Part shown: positions 19,444 through 28,770 of the stretch, in pieces
Numbering within the stretch: the stretch's first letter is position 1
Layout of the letters: every line of letters starts with the position of its first letter
Assembly: GCA_036393295.1 (NCBI GenBank)
Contig: DASWHF010000044.1
Span: forward strand, 1-64,000
Length of the DNA stretch: 64,000 nt
Direction: 5' to 3'
From: DASWHF01 sp036393295
Lineage (GTDB): Bacteria > Pseudomonadota > Gammaproteobacteria > Acidiferrobacterales > UBA6901
Made by a program: the position numbers and the translations under genes
Notes under the pieces: generated by a model
Seen by the model: only the letters and a program-made list of their open reading frames with translations
What the model was told of the DNA's origin: nothing
The model's database searches: none

Positions 19444-21381
19444 ATGATGCCGCGTTTGCTCCGATATTTCATCCCGGTGGTTGTCGCCGGCGCGCTCGCC
19501 GCACCGGCGCTCGCGGCCGCCGATCTCGAGCAGCAGCGCCGCGATTACCTCGCGGCGCAGGCCGCGCTGCGCGCCGGCGATTTGGCGCGCTTCCGTCAAG
19601 TGCGCCCGAAGCTCGACGACTACCTGCTGCGCGGGATGCTCGACTACGAATTCCTCAAGGACCGTGTCGCCGCCACGCCGCCCAAGGTGCTGCGCGAGTT
19701 TCTCGCCGAACACGCCGAACTCCCGGCCAGCCAGGCCTTGCGTACCCGCTGGCTGGAACATCTGGCCCGCACCCAGGACTGGGAAAACTTCTTCCGCGAG
19801 TATCGCGACGTGCCGGACGATTCGCCGCTCAACTGCACGCGTTTACGCTATCTGCTGAGCGTCAGCACGGACCGGGAAGGCCTGTTGACCGAGGTTGACC
19901 GCCTGTGGTCGACCGGCAACCGCCTGCCGGACGCCTGCGAGCCGGTGTTTTCAGTGTGGCGCAAGGCCGGCCACATGACCAACGAGCGGCTGTGGGAACG
20001 CATCGGCCTGGCGATCGAGCAGCGCAATCTGAGCCTGGCCGGGCACCTCGGGACCTATCTGGAGGAGCGCGACCGGGCGTGGCTGCAGCGCTGGCTGGCC
20101 ATGCACCGCAATCCCGCCGCCGGGCTGCGCGACATCCGCTATCCGGTCGAGACGCCGGTGGCGCGCCAGATCGTGCGGCACGGCGTGGTGCGCCTGGCCT
20201 TCAACGATCCGGAAGAGGCGATGCGCGTCTGGACGACGCTGCAGGAGAAATACGAATTCTTCGGCGAGGACGAGAGTTACGTGCTGCGCTTCGTCGGGCT
20301 GCTCGCCGCCCAGCGCCATCTGCCGCAGGCGGTGGAATGGCTGTCGGCGGTACCGGCCGACGCCAACGACGCCAACCTGCGCCATTGGCGGGTACGCGCG
20401 GCGCTGCGCGCCGGCCAGTGGCGCACGGGCCTGCGCTTCCTGTCGGCGCTGACCCAGGAGGAGCAGGGCCAGAGCGAGTGGCGCTACTGGAAGGCGCGCC
20501 TGCTCGAGCAGATCGGCGAGGCGCCGGCGGCGCGCGCGCTCTACAACGAGGTGGCGCGCGAGCGCAGCTACTACGGCTTCCTCGCCGCCGACCGGCTCGG
20601 CATGGACTATGCCATGCAGCACGTCAGCATCGAGCCGACCCCGGCGGAGGTCGGCACCATGCTGGCGCGTCCCGGCATCCAGGTCGCCCGCGAGCTCTAC
20701 ACCCTCGGCGAGATCATGGACGCGCGCCGCCAGTGGGCCTGGACCACGCGCGCGATGAACAACCGCCAGCTGCAGGTGGCGGCGGTGCTGGCGCGCGAGT
20801 GGGGCTGGCACGACCGCGCCATCCTGACGGTCGCCAAGAGCGATCACCTGGACGACCTCGAGCTGCGTTTCCCGATCCTGTACCGCGACATCGTCGAGGC
20901 CACCGCCGAGCGCAACAACATCGACCCGAGCTGGGTGTACGGCGTGCTGCGCCAGGAGAGCGCCTTCGTGACCGACGCGCGTTCGCCGGCCGGCGCGCTC
21001 GGGCTCATGCAGCTCATGCCGCAGACCGGCCGCCAGGCCGGCAGGCGCATCAAGCTGACGGTGCGCAGCAACAGCGCGATCCTCGACATCGAGAACAATC
21101 TGCGTCTCGGCGCGAGTTACCTGCGCACCGTGCTGGACGTCAACCGGGGCAATCAGGTGCTGGCCACCGCCGCCTACAACGCCGGGCCGAACCGCGTGCG
21201 CGGCTGGCTGCCCGCGACCGACGGCCTGCCGGCCGATGCCTGGGTGGAGTCCATCCCGTACACCGAGACGCGCAACTACGTCAAGAACGTCCTGGGCTTC
21301 ACCGCCGTCTACGACTATCGACTCGGCGTCGGCCCGACGCGCCTCGTGGACCGCATGGTCGATATCGCACCGTCGCCCTGA
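19444..21381 (+). CDS. slt: Soluble lytic murein transglycosylase (Slt70 type)
   Basis: 645 aa, matching Slt70. Signal peptide about 1-25, a long alpha-helical superhelix (30-450) that forms the doughnut, a linker domain, and a C-terminal lysozyme-like domain. The catalytic glutamate is E505 in RQESAF, followed by SPAGALGLMQLMP and the ATAAYNAGPNRV motif. It cleaves glycan strands to 1,6-anhydromuropeptides in the periplasm. Two adjacent ATGs (19444, 19447) are possible starts. It diverges from the aldehyde dehydrogenase over 72 bases. Confidence 0.93.
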   Translation: MMPRLLRYFIPVVVAGALAAPALAAADLEQQRRDYLAAQAALRAGDLARFRQVRPKLDDYLLRGMLDYEFLKDRVAATPPKVLREFLAEHAELPASQALRTRWLEHLARTQDWENFFREYRDVPDDSPLNCTRLRYLLSVSTDREGLLTEVDRLWSTGNRLPDACEPVFSVWRKAGHMTNERLWERIGLAIEQRNLSLAGHLGTYLEERDRAWLQRWLAMHRNPAAGLRDIRYPVETPVARQIVRHGVVRLAFNDPEEAMRVWTTLQEKYEFFGEDESYVLRFVGLLAAQRHLPQAVEWLSAVPADANDANLRHWRVRAALRAGQWRTGLRFLSALTQEEQGQSEWRYWKARLLEQIGEAPAARALYNEVARERSYYGFLAADRLGMDYAMQHVSIEPTPAEVGTMLARPGIQVARELYTLGEIMDARRQWAWTTRAMNNRQLQVAAVLAREWGWHDRAILTVAKSDHLDDLELRFPILYRDIVEATAERNNIDPSWVYGVLRQESAFVTDARSPAGALGLMQLMPQTGRQAGRRIKLTVRSNSAILDIENNLRLGASYLRTVLDVNRGNQVLATAAYNAGPNRVRGWLPATDGLPADAWVESIPYTETRNYVKNVLGFTAVYDYRLGVGPTRLVDRMVDIAPSP

Positions 21382-21474
21382 GCAATCCGCCGCCGCGCGT
21401 GTTGACTGGGCCGCCCCGCCTGGACACAATCCCAGGCCAGCCCGCGCGCTCGCGCAAATCCGGAGATTGCAGCC

Positions 21475-22434
21475 ATGGCCCTCCAGCGCAACATCGTCAT
21501 GCTCGGCGGCACCGGCTTTGTCGGCCGGCATATCGCCGAGCGGTTGTCGGCCGCCGGACACCGCGTCAAGATCATCACCCGCCGGCGCGAGCGCCATCGC
21601 GACCTGCTGGTGCTCCCGACCGTGACCCTGGTCGAGGGCAGCGTCTACAACGACGTCCTGCTCAATCGCGAGCTCGCCGGCCAGGACGCCGTGATCAACC
21701 TCGTCGGCATCCTCAACGAGGCCGGGCGCGACGGTCGCGGGTTCGAGCGCGTGCACGCCGAGCTGCCGGCCAGGGTCGTGCAGGTCTGCCGCAAGCACGG
21801 CGTGCGCCGGTTGTTGCACATGAGCGCGCTCAACGCGGCGCCGACCGCGCCGAGTCACTATCTGCGCAGCAAGGCGCGTGGCGAGGCGCTGGTGATGGAG
21901 GCCGAGAGCCCGGCGCTGCATGTGACGGCGTTCCGGCCCTCGGTGATCTTCGGTCCCGGCGACAGCTTCACCAACCGCTTCGCCAGGCTGCTGCGTCTCA
22001 CGCCGCTGGCGTTCCCGCTTGCCTGCCCGCACTCGCGTTTCCAGCCGCTCTACGTCGAGGACGTGGCGCGCGCCTTCGTGACCGCGCTCGACATGAGCGC
22101 CAGCCACGGCCGGAGTTACGATCTGTGCGGCCCCAAGGTCTATACGCTCGAGGAGCTGGTCCGGTATCTCGCGGCGCTGATCGGCACGCGGCGCTGGATC
22201 GTGCCGCTCGGCGACCGGCTGTCGCGGCTGCAGGCCGCGGTGCTGCAGTTCGCGCCGGGCAAGCCCTTCACGCTCGACAACTACCGTTCCTTGAGCGTCG
22301 CCAGCGTCTGCCGCGGGGAGCCCCCGGCCGAGCTCGGCATCCGGCCGCGGCCGCTCGAGGATATCGTTCCGACCTATCTCGGCCCGCGTGCGGAGCGCAA
22401 TCCCGACGACTACCGCCGTACCGCGCTGCGCTAG
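21475..22434 (+). CDS. Complex I NDUFA9-like NAD(P)-binding protein (extended SDR)
   Basis: 319 aa. The N-terminal Rossmann motif is GGTGFVGRHIAERL (11-24); LLHMSALNAAP and YLRSKARGEALV contain the SDR-like Tyr/Lys region but with the atypical-SDR arrangement. Such proteins are called complex I NDUFA9 subunit family or UDP-sugar-epimerase-like; in bacteria they may bind NAD(P) and ubiquinone-linked partners, but no reaction is established. It starts 93 bases after slt and could be read through from it. Confidence 0.85.
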   Translation: MALQRNIVMLGGTGFVGRHIAERLSAAGHRVKIITRRRERHRDLLVLPTVTLVEGSVYNDVLLNRELAGQDAVINLVGILNEAGRDGRGFERVHAELPARVVQVCRKHGVRRLLHMSALNAAPTAPSHYLRSKARGEALVMEAESPALHVTAFRPSVIFGPGDSFTNRFARLLRLTPLAFPLACPHSRFQPLYVEDVARAFVTALDMSASHGRSYDLCGPKVYTLEELVRYLAALIGTRRWIVPLGDRLSRLQAAVLQFAPGKPFTLDNYRSLSVASVCRGEPPAELGIRPRPLEDIVPTYLGPRAERNPDDYRRTALR

Positions 22435-22532
22435 GGACGCTCCCTGGGCCGGGTTGGACGGGTTCTAAGCCGGGTTCCGTAAGCCGCACAAGTCCGCTCG
22501 CCCGCGATGGCTGGCGGATTTCCCCGGATCAA

Positions 22533-22564
22533 CGGTCGCCCCCAACCCCGCCGACCGGCTTTTT
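22533..22564 (+). terminator. Possible terminator after the NDUFA9-like gene
   Basis: CGGTCG (22533-22538) can pair with CGACCG (22552-22557) across a 13-base C-rich loop, followed by GCTTTTT. The stem is short, so this is tentative. Confidence 0.3.
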
Positions 22565-22669
22565 CTCGCCAATACTGAATGTTACCGATTCCGGCAGGGA
22601 TCCGCCGGGGGGCGTGGGTGTGAACCAGCCGCGCGACACGACAGCAGGGATCATTCGAAGGAGCCAAGC

Positions 22670-22936
22670 ATGAATCTGTTCGTGGGTAATTTGTCGTCCG
22701 CGGTGCAGCCGGCCGACCTGCAGCACATGTTCGCAGGCATGGGACAGATACTCTACGCGAAGCTCGCCGCGGCCGACGCCGCGGGCGAGGCCGGCTATGC
22801 CTACGTCTACGTGCCGAACGACGAGCAGGCGCGCAGCGCCGTCGCCTCGCTGGACGGCACGGAGCTGAAAGGTGCGCGGCTGCGGGTCAGCCCGTTGAGC
22901 GAACGCCCGGGCGTGATCGGTGGCGCCAGGCGCTGA
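22670..22936 (+). CDS. RRM-domain RNA-binding protein
   Basis: 88 aa, a single RNA recognition motif. RNP2 is LFVGNL (3-8) and RNP1 is GYAYVYV (42-48), slightly off the KGFGFV consensus but with the aromatic positions kept. Bacterial single-RRM proteins bind single-stranded RNA and often act in cold or stress responses; the target is unknown. The ribosome site GAAGGAG is ideal and a strong terminator follows, so the gene is a compact, independent unit with a leader of up to 230 bases. Confidence 0.9.
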   Translation: MNLFVGNLSSAVQPADLQHMFAGMGQILYAKLAAADAAGEAGYAYVYVPNDEQARSAVASLDGTELKGARLRVSPLSERPGVIGGARR

Positions 22937-22959
22937 AGAATCAGGTTGTGGTGCAGGAC

Positions 22960-22992
22960 CCACTGCCCGCGCAAGCGGGCAGTGGCGTTTTT
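22960..22992 (+). terminator. Rho-independent terminator of the RRM gene
   Basis: CCACTGCCCGC-GCAA-GCGGGCAGTGG is a perfect 11-bp stem, followed by CG and TTTTT. Confidence 0.9.
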
Positions 22993-23035
22993 GGGGTCGC
23001 GCCTCACGGCCCGGGCAGGGTGTTGGCCTGATGGA

Positions 23036-24172
23036 TCAGGAGTTCGTCGTGGCGGCGCCGGCGACGCGGCCGATCAGCGACCGGAGCGCGACGCGACGCC
23101 GCTCGCCGGAGAGGCGGCCGATGCGCAGCGCATCGCGATAGAAGGCCTTGAGATCGCCGGCGTGCTCTTCCAGCAGCGCCTGGAAGGCCGGCAGGTACTG
23201 GTGGTAGATGCCGACCGACGCCAGGTGGGCGTTGTTGAGCGGACGGCCGAACCACTGGTCGTAACCGTCGTAGCCGCCCCATTCCTCGCGCAGCAGCGCG
23301 TACTCCTCGCGCAGGCCCGCGAAGATCTGCTGCTTCCCGGCGCGTTGTTCGCCGGCGCCGCGCGCCGAGGCGTACAGCGCTTCCAGCCGCGCGCGGGCAC
23401 GCCCCAACAGCTCGACGAATTGTTCGTGACGCTGCTTGCCGGCGAGATACTCTTCGAGCTGCCGCGCCATGTCGAGGGTTTCGCACTCCGGGCAGGCGTA
23501 GCGGTCCGGATCGCGGCTCAGCCAGCGGCGCGCGCCCTCCAGCTCGACGGCCATGGCGAAGGACTCGTTGAAGGCGGTGTCGTCGCGCACGTAGAGGCGC
23601 TGGTGGGCGAGCTCGTGGAAGATCAAGCCGGCGATGCTCGCCTCGGAGCGCCGCAGCACGCTGTTGAACACCGGGTCGCGGAACCAGCCGAGCGTCGAAT
23701 AGGCGTTGACGCCGGCCACGTAGACGTCGTAGCCCTCGCGCGCGAGCGCGGCGGCGTACTCCTCCGCGCTGGCCTGGTCGAAGTATCCGCGGTAGGTCAC
23801 GCAGCCGGCCACCGGAAAGCACCATTGCTTGGGCTTGAGCGACAGCTCCGGCGTGGCGTAGACGTTCCACACGACATAAGGGCGGCCGAGGTCGGCATAG
23901 TGGGTGTAGCTGCCGTTGTCGGGAAGGTGCAGCTCGTCGATGGCGAAGCTGCGGATGCGCTGGATGGCGGCGAGCCGCGCCCGGATCTCGGCCGGGGTCG
24001 CGGGATCGTGCAGCACGCGCTCGATCGGCTGGGCGCGCGACAGGACCCGCATCTGGCCGCCGACGCTCTGGGCGTAGTAGCCCAGCGTGGCGCAGCCGCC
24101 GACGATGAGGGTCGACAGGCCGAGCAGGGTGAGCACGGCCGGAACGACCAGTTGGTTCGCGCGTAGCGTCAT
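23036..24172 (-). CDS. Lipoprotein zinc aminopeptidase of the COG4324 family
   Basis: 378 aa. A hydrophobic N-terminus ends in a lipobox, IVGGC (C27), so the protein is probably lipid-anchored (Lgt is encoded in this window). The metalloprotease motif is FHELAHQ (H186, E187, H190), with NESFA (E203) as the likely third ligand region. COG4324 proteins are predicted aminopeptidases with few studied members. It diverges from cca over 36 bases. No other gene is linked to it. Confidence 0.85.
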   Translation of the reverse strand: MTLRANQLVVPAVLTLLGLSTLIVGGCATLGYYAQSVGGQMRVLSRAQPIERVLHDPATPAEIRARLAAIQRIRSFAIDELHLPDNGSYTHYADLGRPYVVWNVYATPELSLKPKQWCFPVAGCVTYRGYFDQASAEEYAAALAREGYDVYVAGVNAYSTLGWFRDPVFNSVLRRSEASIAGLIFHELAHQRLYVRDDTAFNESFAMAVELEGARRWLSRDPDRYACPECETLDMARQLEEYLAGKQRHEQFVELLGRARARLEALYASARGAGEQRAGKQQIFAGLREEYALLREEWGGYDGYDQWFGRPLNNAHLASVGIYHQYLPAFQALLEEHAGDLKAFYRDALRIGRLSGERRRVALRSLIGRVAGAATTNS

Positions 24173-24208
24173 ATTGGTTCAAGCACCCCTACTCAGTAGT
24201 ATAGACAC

Positions 24209-25438
24209 ATGAAGACCTACCTGGTGGGCGGCGCGGTGCGCGACAAACTGCTCGGAATTCCGGTCCAGGACCGGGATTACGTGGTGGTGGGCGCGACGCC
24301 GGAGGACATGACGGCGCGCGGCTTCAAGCCGGTCGGCGCGGATTTCCCGGTGTTCCTGCATCCCGAGACCAAGGAGGAGTACGCGCTTGCCCGCACCGAG
24401 CGCAAGTCCGGGCGCGGCTACAAGGGCTTCACGGTCTACGCCACCCCCGACGTGACGCTCGAGGACGACCTCAGGCGCCGCGACCTCACCATCAACGCCA
24501 TGGCCGAGGACGAGAGTGGCCGGCTCATCGACCCGTTCGGCGGCGCCGAGGACCTGCGCAACGGCCTGCTGCGCCACGTGTCGCCGGCCTTCGCCGAGGA
24601 CCCGGTGCGCATCCTGCGGGTCGCGCGTTTCGCCGCGCGCTATGCCAAGTGGGGCTTCCGGGTCGCACACGGCACCCGGGCGCTGATGCAGCGCATGGTC
24701 GAGAACGGCGAGGTCGATGCGCTGGTTCCGGAACGGGTCTGGGCGGAGCTGGAGCGCGCGCTCGGCGAGGACCGCCCGTCGGTGTTCTTCAAGGTGCTGC
24801 GCGGCTGCGGCGCGCTGGCGCGGCTGTTCCCGGAGATCGACGCCCTGTACGGCGTGCCGCAGCCGGAGAACCATCATCCGGAGATGGACACCGGCGTGCA
24901 CGCCATGATGGTGCTGGAGGCGGCGGCGCGGCTCACGTCCGACACGCGCGTGCGTTTCGCCGCGCTGGTGCACGACCTCGGCAAGGGCCGCACGCCCGAA
25001 TCGGAGTGGCCGCGCCATATCGGCCACGAGGAGCAGGGCGTGGTGCTGGTGCAGGACCTGTGCCGGCGCCTGCGCGTGCCGAACGACTACCGCGATCTCG
25101 GCGTGCTCACGGCGCGCTTCCATGCGCACTGCCACCGCGCCGCCGAATTGAAGCCTACGACCCTGCTCGAGCTGCTCGAGGCGCTCGATGCCTTCCGCCG
25201 GCCGGAACGCGTCGGGCAGTTCCTGCTGGCCTGCGAGGCCGACGCGCGCGGTCGCAGCGGCCATGCCGATGCGGCCTATCCGCAGGCCGGGATCGTGCGG
25301 CGCGCGTTCGCGGCCGCCGCCGCGGTCGATCCCAAGCTCATCGCCGCCACCGGCGTGAGCGGCCCGGAGATCGGCGCGCGCCTGCGCGCGCAGCGCATCG
25401 CCGCGATCCGCGCCGCCGCGGGCGACGCTGGCGATTAG
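24209..25438 (+). CDS. cca: Multifunctional CCA-adding tRNA nucleotidyltransferase
   Basis: 409 aa, the gammaproteobacterial class II form with a C-terminal HD domain. [10 protein letters not shown] (7-16) and the catalytic DRDY aspartates (about 21-23) start the head domain; the [11 protein letters not shown] and [16 protein letters not shown] motifs follow; VHDLGKG with downstream His residues marks the HD phosphohydrolase. The enzyme adds and repairs tRNA 3' CCA, and the HD domain removes 2',3'-cyclic phosphates. The stop codon lies inside the edge of a family 1 repeat. Confidence 0.96.
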   Translation: MKTYLVGGAVRDKLLGIPVQDRDYVVVGATPEDMTARGFKPVGADFPVFLHPETKEEYALARTERKSGRGYKGFTVYATPDVTLEDDLRRRDLTINAMAEDESGRLIDPFGGAEDLRNGLLRHVSPAFAEDPVRILRVARFAARYAKWGFRVAHGTRALMQRMVENGEVDALVPERVWAELERALGEDRPSVFFKVLRGCGALARLFPEIDALYGVPQPENHHPEMDTGVHAMMVLEAAARLTSDTRVRFAALVHDLGKGRTPESEWPRHIGHEEQGVVLVQDLCRRLRVPNDYRDLGVLTARFHAHCHRAAELKPTTLLELLEALDAFRRPERVGQFLLACEADARGRSGHADAAYPQAGIVRRAFAAAAAVDPKLIAATGVSGPEIGARLRAQRIAAIRAAAGDAGD

Positions 25439-25550
25439 CCACGGGGGTCACGGGGAAGTGAAGATGTACCGGGCACACGCGGCAAACGCCGTGCGCGGGT
25501 TTTGCCGGACATTGATTTTCCCCGTGCTCCCCGTGACCCCCGTGGCCAAT
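25437..25550. repeat. Family 1 hairpin repeat, copy B
   Basis: Left arm from 25437 (AGCCACGGGGGTCACGGGG) overlaps the cca stop; right arm runs from about 25515 to 25548. The arms are inverted; the roughly 60-base centre is unlike that of the other copies. It lies between two convergent genes. Confidence 0.85.
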
Positions 25551-25578
25551 TCAGTTCAACCGGTTTGGGAGACGGCGA

Positions 25579-26124
25579 TTAGCGCGCCGAGCGGCTCCAG
25601 CGCCAGGCGAGCCAGGCGGCGCAGGCCAGCATCCCCAGCCACCCGATCTGGCGGACCGCGGCCGCCAGCGACGTATCGGCGTGCAAGGCGCCCCAGCGGC
25701 CGAGGATATTCGTCCAGTCGTGCTCGCCGCCGCCGACCAGCGGCAGCAGCTGGGCGCGCGCATCGGCCATGTAACGCGCGATGTTCAGGAAATTCTCGAA
25801 CAACCACACGCCGGCGGCCGCGGCGCCGATCGGCGCGCGCCGCGACCAGAAGGTCAGCAGCGCGACGACCGGGAAGACCAGCTGGCCGAGCGTGCCGCCG
25901 TACAGCGCGGCGGTGGGTCCGAGCACGCGGAAGAACAGGTGGCCGGCCTCGTGGAAGGCGAGGTTGGCGTGGTCGAGCAGCGGCACGAAGCCGTCGTCGT
26001 TGGTCTTGATCACATAGAAGAGCGTCAGCAGTCCCATGCCGAAGACGCCCGCGGCCGCCCCCGACACGTCGGCCCAGGGCCGGGCGCGGATTTCGCGCCA
26101 GTATTCGATGATCTGCATGATCAT
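25579..26124 (-). CDS. Polytopic membrane protein with HEAGH motif, function unknown
   Basis: 181 aa from the ATG at 26124 (GGAGA 8 bases upstream); the frame is open further only inside the next gene. About four to five membrane helices are predicted. FHEAGH (H58, E59, H62) stands in the first third beside a helix, as in site-2-type and other integral metalloproteases, but the family's second motif (NPDG-like) is not seen, so protease activity is unproven. It overlaps no gene but follows the MidA-like gene, whose stop is 64 bases upstream on the same strand. Family not recognised. Confidence 0.6.
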   Translation of the reverse strand: MIMQIIEYWREIRARPWADVSGAAAGVFGMGLLTLFYVIKTNDDGFVPLLDHANLAFHEAGHLFFRVLGPTAALYGGTLGQLVFPVVALLTFWSRRAPIGAAAAGVWLFENFLNIARYMADARAQLLPLVGGGEHDWTNILGRWGALHADTSLAAAVRQIGWLGMLACAAWLAWRWSRSAR

Positions 26125-26188
26125 TGCGGCTGTCTCCGGCCGGTTCGTGCGTGCCAGTTCCAATGGTAGCCGCGGCGCGCGCGGCGGC

Positions 26189-27379
26189 TCACAACCGGTG
26201 GCGCCGATCCTGCAGGGTGAAGCCGGCCAGCGGCGCCGCGACATTGCGCCCGAGCGCCATGACCTTGAACAGCTCCCCCATCTCGTGCGGCAGCGTCAGT
26301 TTCTTGATCTCCTGCGCGCGCCGGATGCGCTCGCGCTCGTCGCCGGCCGCGGCATAGTCGGTGATGCCGCAGGCCAGCAGGAAGGCCGATTGCGAGGCGT
26401 AGCCGAGCACGTCGAGCCCGGCCGCGTCGGCGGCCTCGGCGACTGCGCTGAAATCGACATGCGCGGTGATGTCCTGCAGGCCGACGCGGATCAGCGGATC
26501 GGCGTGCACACGATGCCGATAATGGCACAGCAGCGTGCCGCCACGCCGCTCCGGGTGGAAGTACTCGCCGCGCGGGAAACCGTAATCGATGAGCAGCAAC
26601 GCGCCCGCGGCGAGGCGCTCGGCGATGCTCGCCACCCAGGCCTCGGCACGGCGATGGACCTCGATCCGGTAGCCGTCCGGCAGCGCCAGGGGCGCGAGCC
26701 GCTCGGCATAGTGGCGCGCCAGCGCCGCGCCGGCCGCACGCTCGCGCCACACGAAACGCGTGCCCTCGCCTGCCACGCACAGCTCGCGCGGCTCGCCGCC
26801 GGCCAGCCGCAGCAGGTCCACCGGCAGCGCATCGAGCAGCTCGTTGGCGATCACCACGCCGCGGAATCCCGGCTCCGGCAGCCGCTCGATCCATTCGATG
26901 CGCGCGTGCAGGTCCGGCAGCTGCGCGCGGATCGATGCCTCCTGCCGCGCGCGCAGCGCGCCGCTCAGCTCGAGGATGCGATAGCGGCGCGGCAGGCAGT
27001 CGAGCGCGGCGAGCACACGCAGCAGATCGATCGCCAGGCGGCCGTTGCCGGCGCCGACCTCCAGCAGCTCGCCGTCGCCGAGCTGCGCGAACAGCTCGCG
27101 GATCTGGCGCGCCAGGCAGTGGGCGAGCCCGGCGCCGAGCTCGGGCGCGGTGACGAAATCGCCGCCGGCGCCGAACTTCCGGCGGTCGGAAGTGTAGTAG
27201 CCGAGCGCGGGCGCGTACAGCGCGAGCTCCATGAAGCGCGCGAACGGGATCGCCCCGCCGGCGTGCGCGATGTCGGCGCGTATCGCGGCGGCGAGTCGCG
27301 CGCTGTGGTCCAGCTCCTCGGCCGACGGTTCCGGGAGCGACTCGGACGGCGGCGGAGAGGGTTCGATGGGGCGCGACAT
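26189..27379 (-). CDS. SAM-dependent methyltransferase, MidA/NDUFAF7 family (DUF185)
   Basis: 396 aa. Family motifs: FMELALYAPALGYY (N-terminal), FVTAPELGAGLAHCLA, and the SAM-binding LLEVGAGNGRLAIDLL, then VVIANELLDALPVD. The mitochondrial homologue methylates an arginine of complex I subunit NDUFS2 during assembly; bacterial substrates are not known. The start is the first Met, in a Pro/Ser/Glu-rich non-conserved extension of about 20 residues, so a later start is possible. It diverges from the pteridine reductase over 112 bases. Confidence 0.9.
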   Translation of the reverse strand: MSRPIEPSPPPSESLPEPSAEELDHSARLAAAIRADIAHAGGAIPFARFMELALYAPALGYYTSDRRKFGAGGDFVTAPELGAGLAHCLARQIRELFAQLGDGELLEVGAGNGRLAIDLLRVLAALDCLPRRYRILELSGALRARQEASIRAQLPDLHARIEWIERLPEPGFRGVVIANELLDALPVDLLRLAGGEPRELCVAGEGTRFVWRERAAGAALARHYAERLAPLALPDGYRIEVHRRAEAWVASIAERLAAGALLLIDYGFPRGEYFHPERRGGTLLCHYRHRVHADPLIRVGLQDITAHVDFSAVAEAADAAGLDVLGYASQSAFLLACGITDYAAAGDERERIRRAQEIKKLTLPHEMGELFKVMALGRNVAAPLAGFTLQDRRHRL

Positions 27380-27491
27380 GCGGGAGTTGGCCTCGACGGC
27401 GCTTGCGGGTATCGTGGTGCCGGATCGGACGGGCGGCCGGCGGCGGTCGCGCCGCCCGGCACCGGGTTCCGTTCATAACGAAGAGGGTACT

Positions 27492-28241
27492 ATGCAACAA
27501 GCCTCCCTGAGCGGCAAGGTCGCGCTCATTACCGGCGGCGCGCGGCGCGTCGGGGCGGCGGTATGCCGCGCGCTGCACGCCGAGGGCATGAACCTCGTCA
27601 TCCACTATCGATCATCGAAGGCCGACGCCCACGCGCTGCAGAACGAGCTGCAGGCGGCGCGCGCCGATTCGGTGCTGCTGGTGCAGGGCGATCTGCTCAA
27701 CATCGCCAAGGTCGAGAACCTGGTGCAGGAGACCGTCAACGCCCATCGGCGCCTGGACGTGCTGATCAACAACGCCTCGAGCTTCTACCCGACGCCGGTC
27801 GGCGAGGCCACCGAGAAGCAGTGGGACGATCTCGTCGGCACCAACTTCAAGGCGCCGTTCTTCCTGGCGCAGGCGGCCGCGCCGTTCCTGAAAAAGACCG
27901 GCGGTTGCATCGTCAACATGGTCGACATCCACGCCGACCGGCCGCTCAAGCAGTATCCGATCTATTCCGCCGCCAAGGCCGGGCTGGTGATGCTGACCAA
28001 GGCGCTGGCGCGCGAGCTGGCGCCGGAGGTGCGCGTGAACGCCATCGCGCCCGGCACCATCCTGTGGCCGGAGCAGGACATGGACGAGCTCACCCAGCAG
28101 CGCATCCTTTCCAAGGTGCCGCAGAAGCGCTCCGGCGATCCGCAGGACATCGCGCGCACCCTGTTGTTCCTGGTGCGCGACGCGGGCTACATCAACGGTC
28201 AGGTGATCGCCGTGGATGGCGGCCGCTCGGTGGTGGCCTGA
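27492..28241 (+). CDS. Pteridine reductase (SDR)
   Basis: 249 aa from the ATG at 27492; the frame upstream is a shadow. It has the pteridine-reductase version of the cofactor loop, TGGARRVG (14-21), NNAS (93-96), an aspartate (D145) where most SDRs have the catalytic Ser, and YSAAK (Y158, K162). These mark the PTR1/FolM group, which reduces dihydrobiopterin or dihydrofolate with NADPH. Downstream and convergent are folK and folB, so the region is a pterin/folate cluster. It may supplement or replace dihydrofolate reductase (inference). Confidence 0.9.
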   Translation: MQQASLSGKVALITGGARRVGAAVCRALHAEGMNLVIHYRSSKADAHALQNELQAARADSVLLVQGDLLNIAKVENLVQETVNAHRRLDVLINNASSFYPTPVGEATEKQWDDLVGTNFKAPFFLAQAAAPFLKKTGGCIVNMVDIHADRPLKQYPIYSAAKAGLVMLTKALARELAPEVRVNAIAPGTILWPEQDMDELTQQRILSKVPQKRSGDPQDIARTLLFLVRDAGYINGQVIAVDGGRSVVA

Positions 28242-28255
28242 AGCACCGCCGCCGC

Positions 28256-28747
28256 TCAGTCGATCTGAAAGCCCGCCACGCGCAACCCGGAATCGTCCAC
28301 CGCGCTCGCGCGCGCGAGCGCGGCATAGGTCAGGCCGGACACCGGATGGCGCTCGCCGGGCGCGATCTCCGCCAGCGGACGCAGCACGAAGGGATAGGCG
28401 AGGATGTCGGGGTGCGGCAGCGGCGAGCGCGCATCGCACCGGACGATATCGCCGTAGAGCAGCAGGTCGAGATCCAGGGTGCGCGGCCCGTAGCGCTCGC
28501 CGTCGCGGCGGCGGCCGTTGGCGGTTTCGATGCAGGCGAGCTCGCCCGCCACCGCGTCCGCGCCATCGTCGGTGTCGAACCCCACCACCAGGTTGTAGAA
28601 GCTCTCGCCGTCGAAGCCGACCGGCGCGGATTCGTAGACCCGCGACACGGCGAGCGGCCCGTAGCGCGCGGCGAGCGCCCGCACGGCCGCGCGAACGTGC
28701 CGGGCCTTGTCGATGTTGCTGCCGATGCTGACGTAACAACGGGCCAT
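28256..28747 (-). CDS. folK: 2-amino-4-hydroxy-6-hydroxymethyldihydropteridine diphosphokinase
   Basis: 163 aa, the usual HPPK length. It opens MARCYVSIGSNI and carries the signature RTLDLDLLLYGD with the two Mg-binding aspartates. It pyrophosphorylates the pterin alcohol made by FolB, supplying DHPS in folate synthesis. The start at 28747 lies 23 bases after the folB stop (28771 side), and both read on the minus strand, so folB-folK is one operon. The 3' end faces the pteridine reductase gene, 14 bases apart. Confidence 0.95.
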   Translation of the reverse strand: MARCYVSIGSNIDKARHVRAAVRALAARYGPLAVSRVYESAPVGFDGESFYNLVVGFDTDDGADAVAGELACIETANGRRRDGERYGPRTLDLDLLLYGDIVRCDARSPLPHPDILAYPFVLRPLAEIAPGERHPVSGLTYAALARASAVDDSGLRVAGFQID

Positions 28748-28770
28748 GGGCGGGAACCGGCGCGGCGCGC

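Noticed and set aside
22440..22660. Possible RNase P RNA, because of TAAGCCGGGTTC resembling the 3' end of rnpB in reverse
   Set aside because: Only about a dozen bases match, the gap is too short for rnpB, and no other conserved regions follow.
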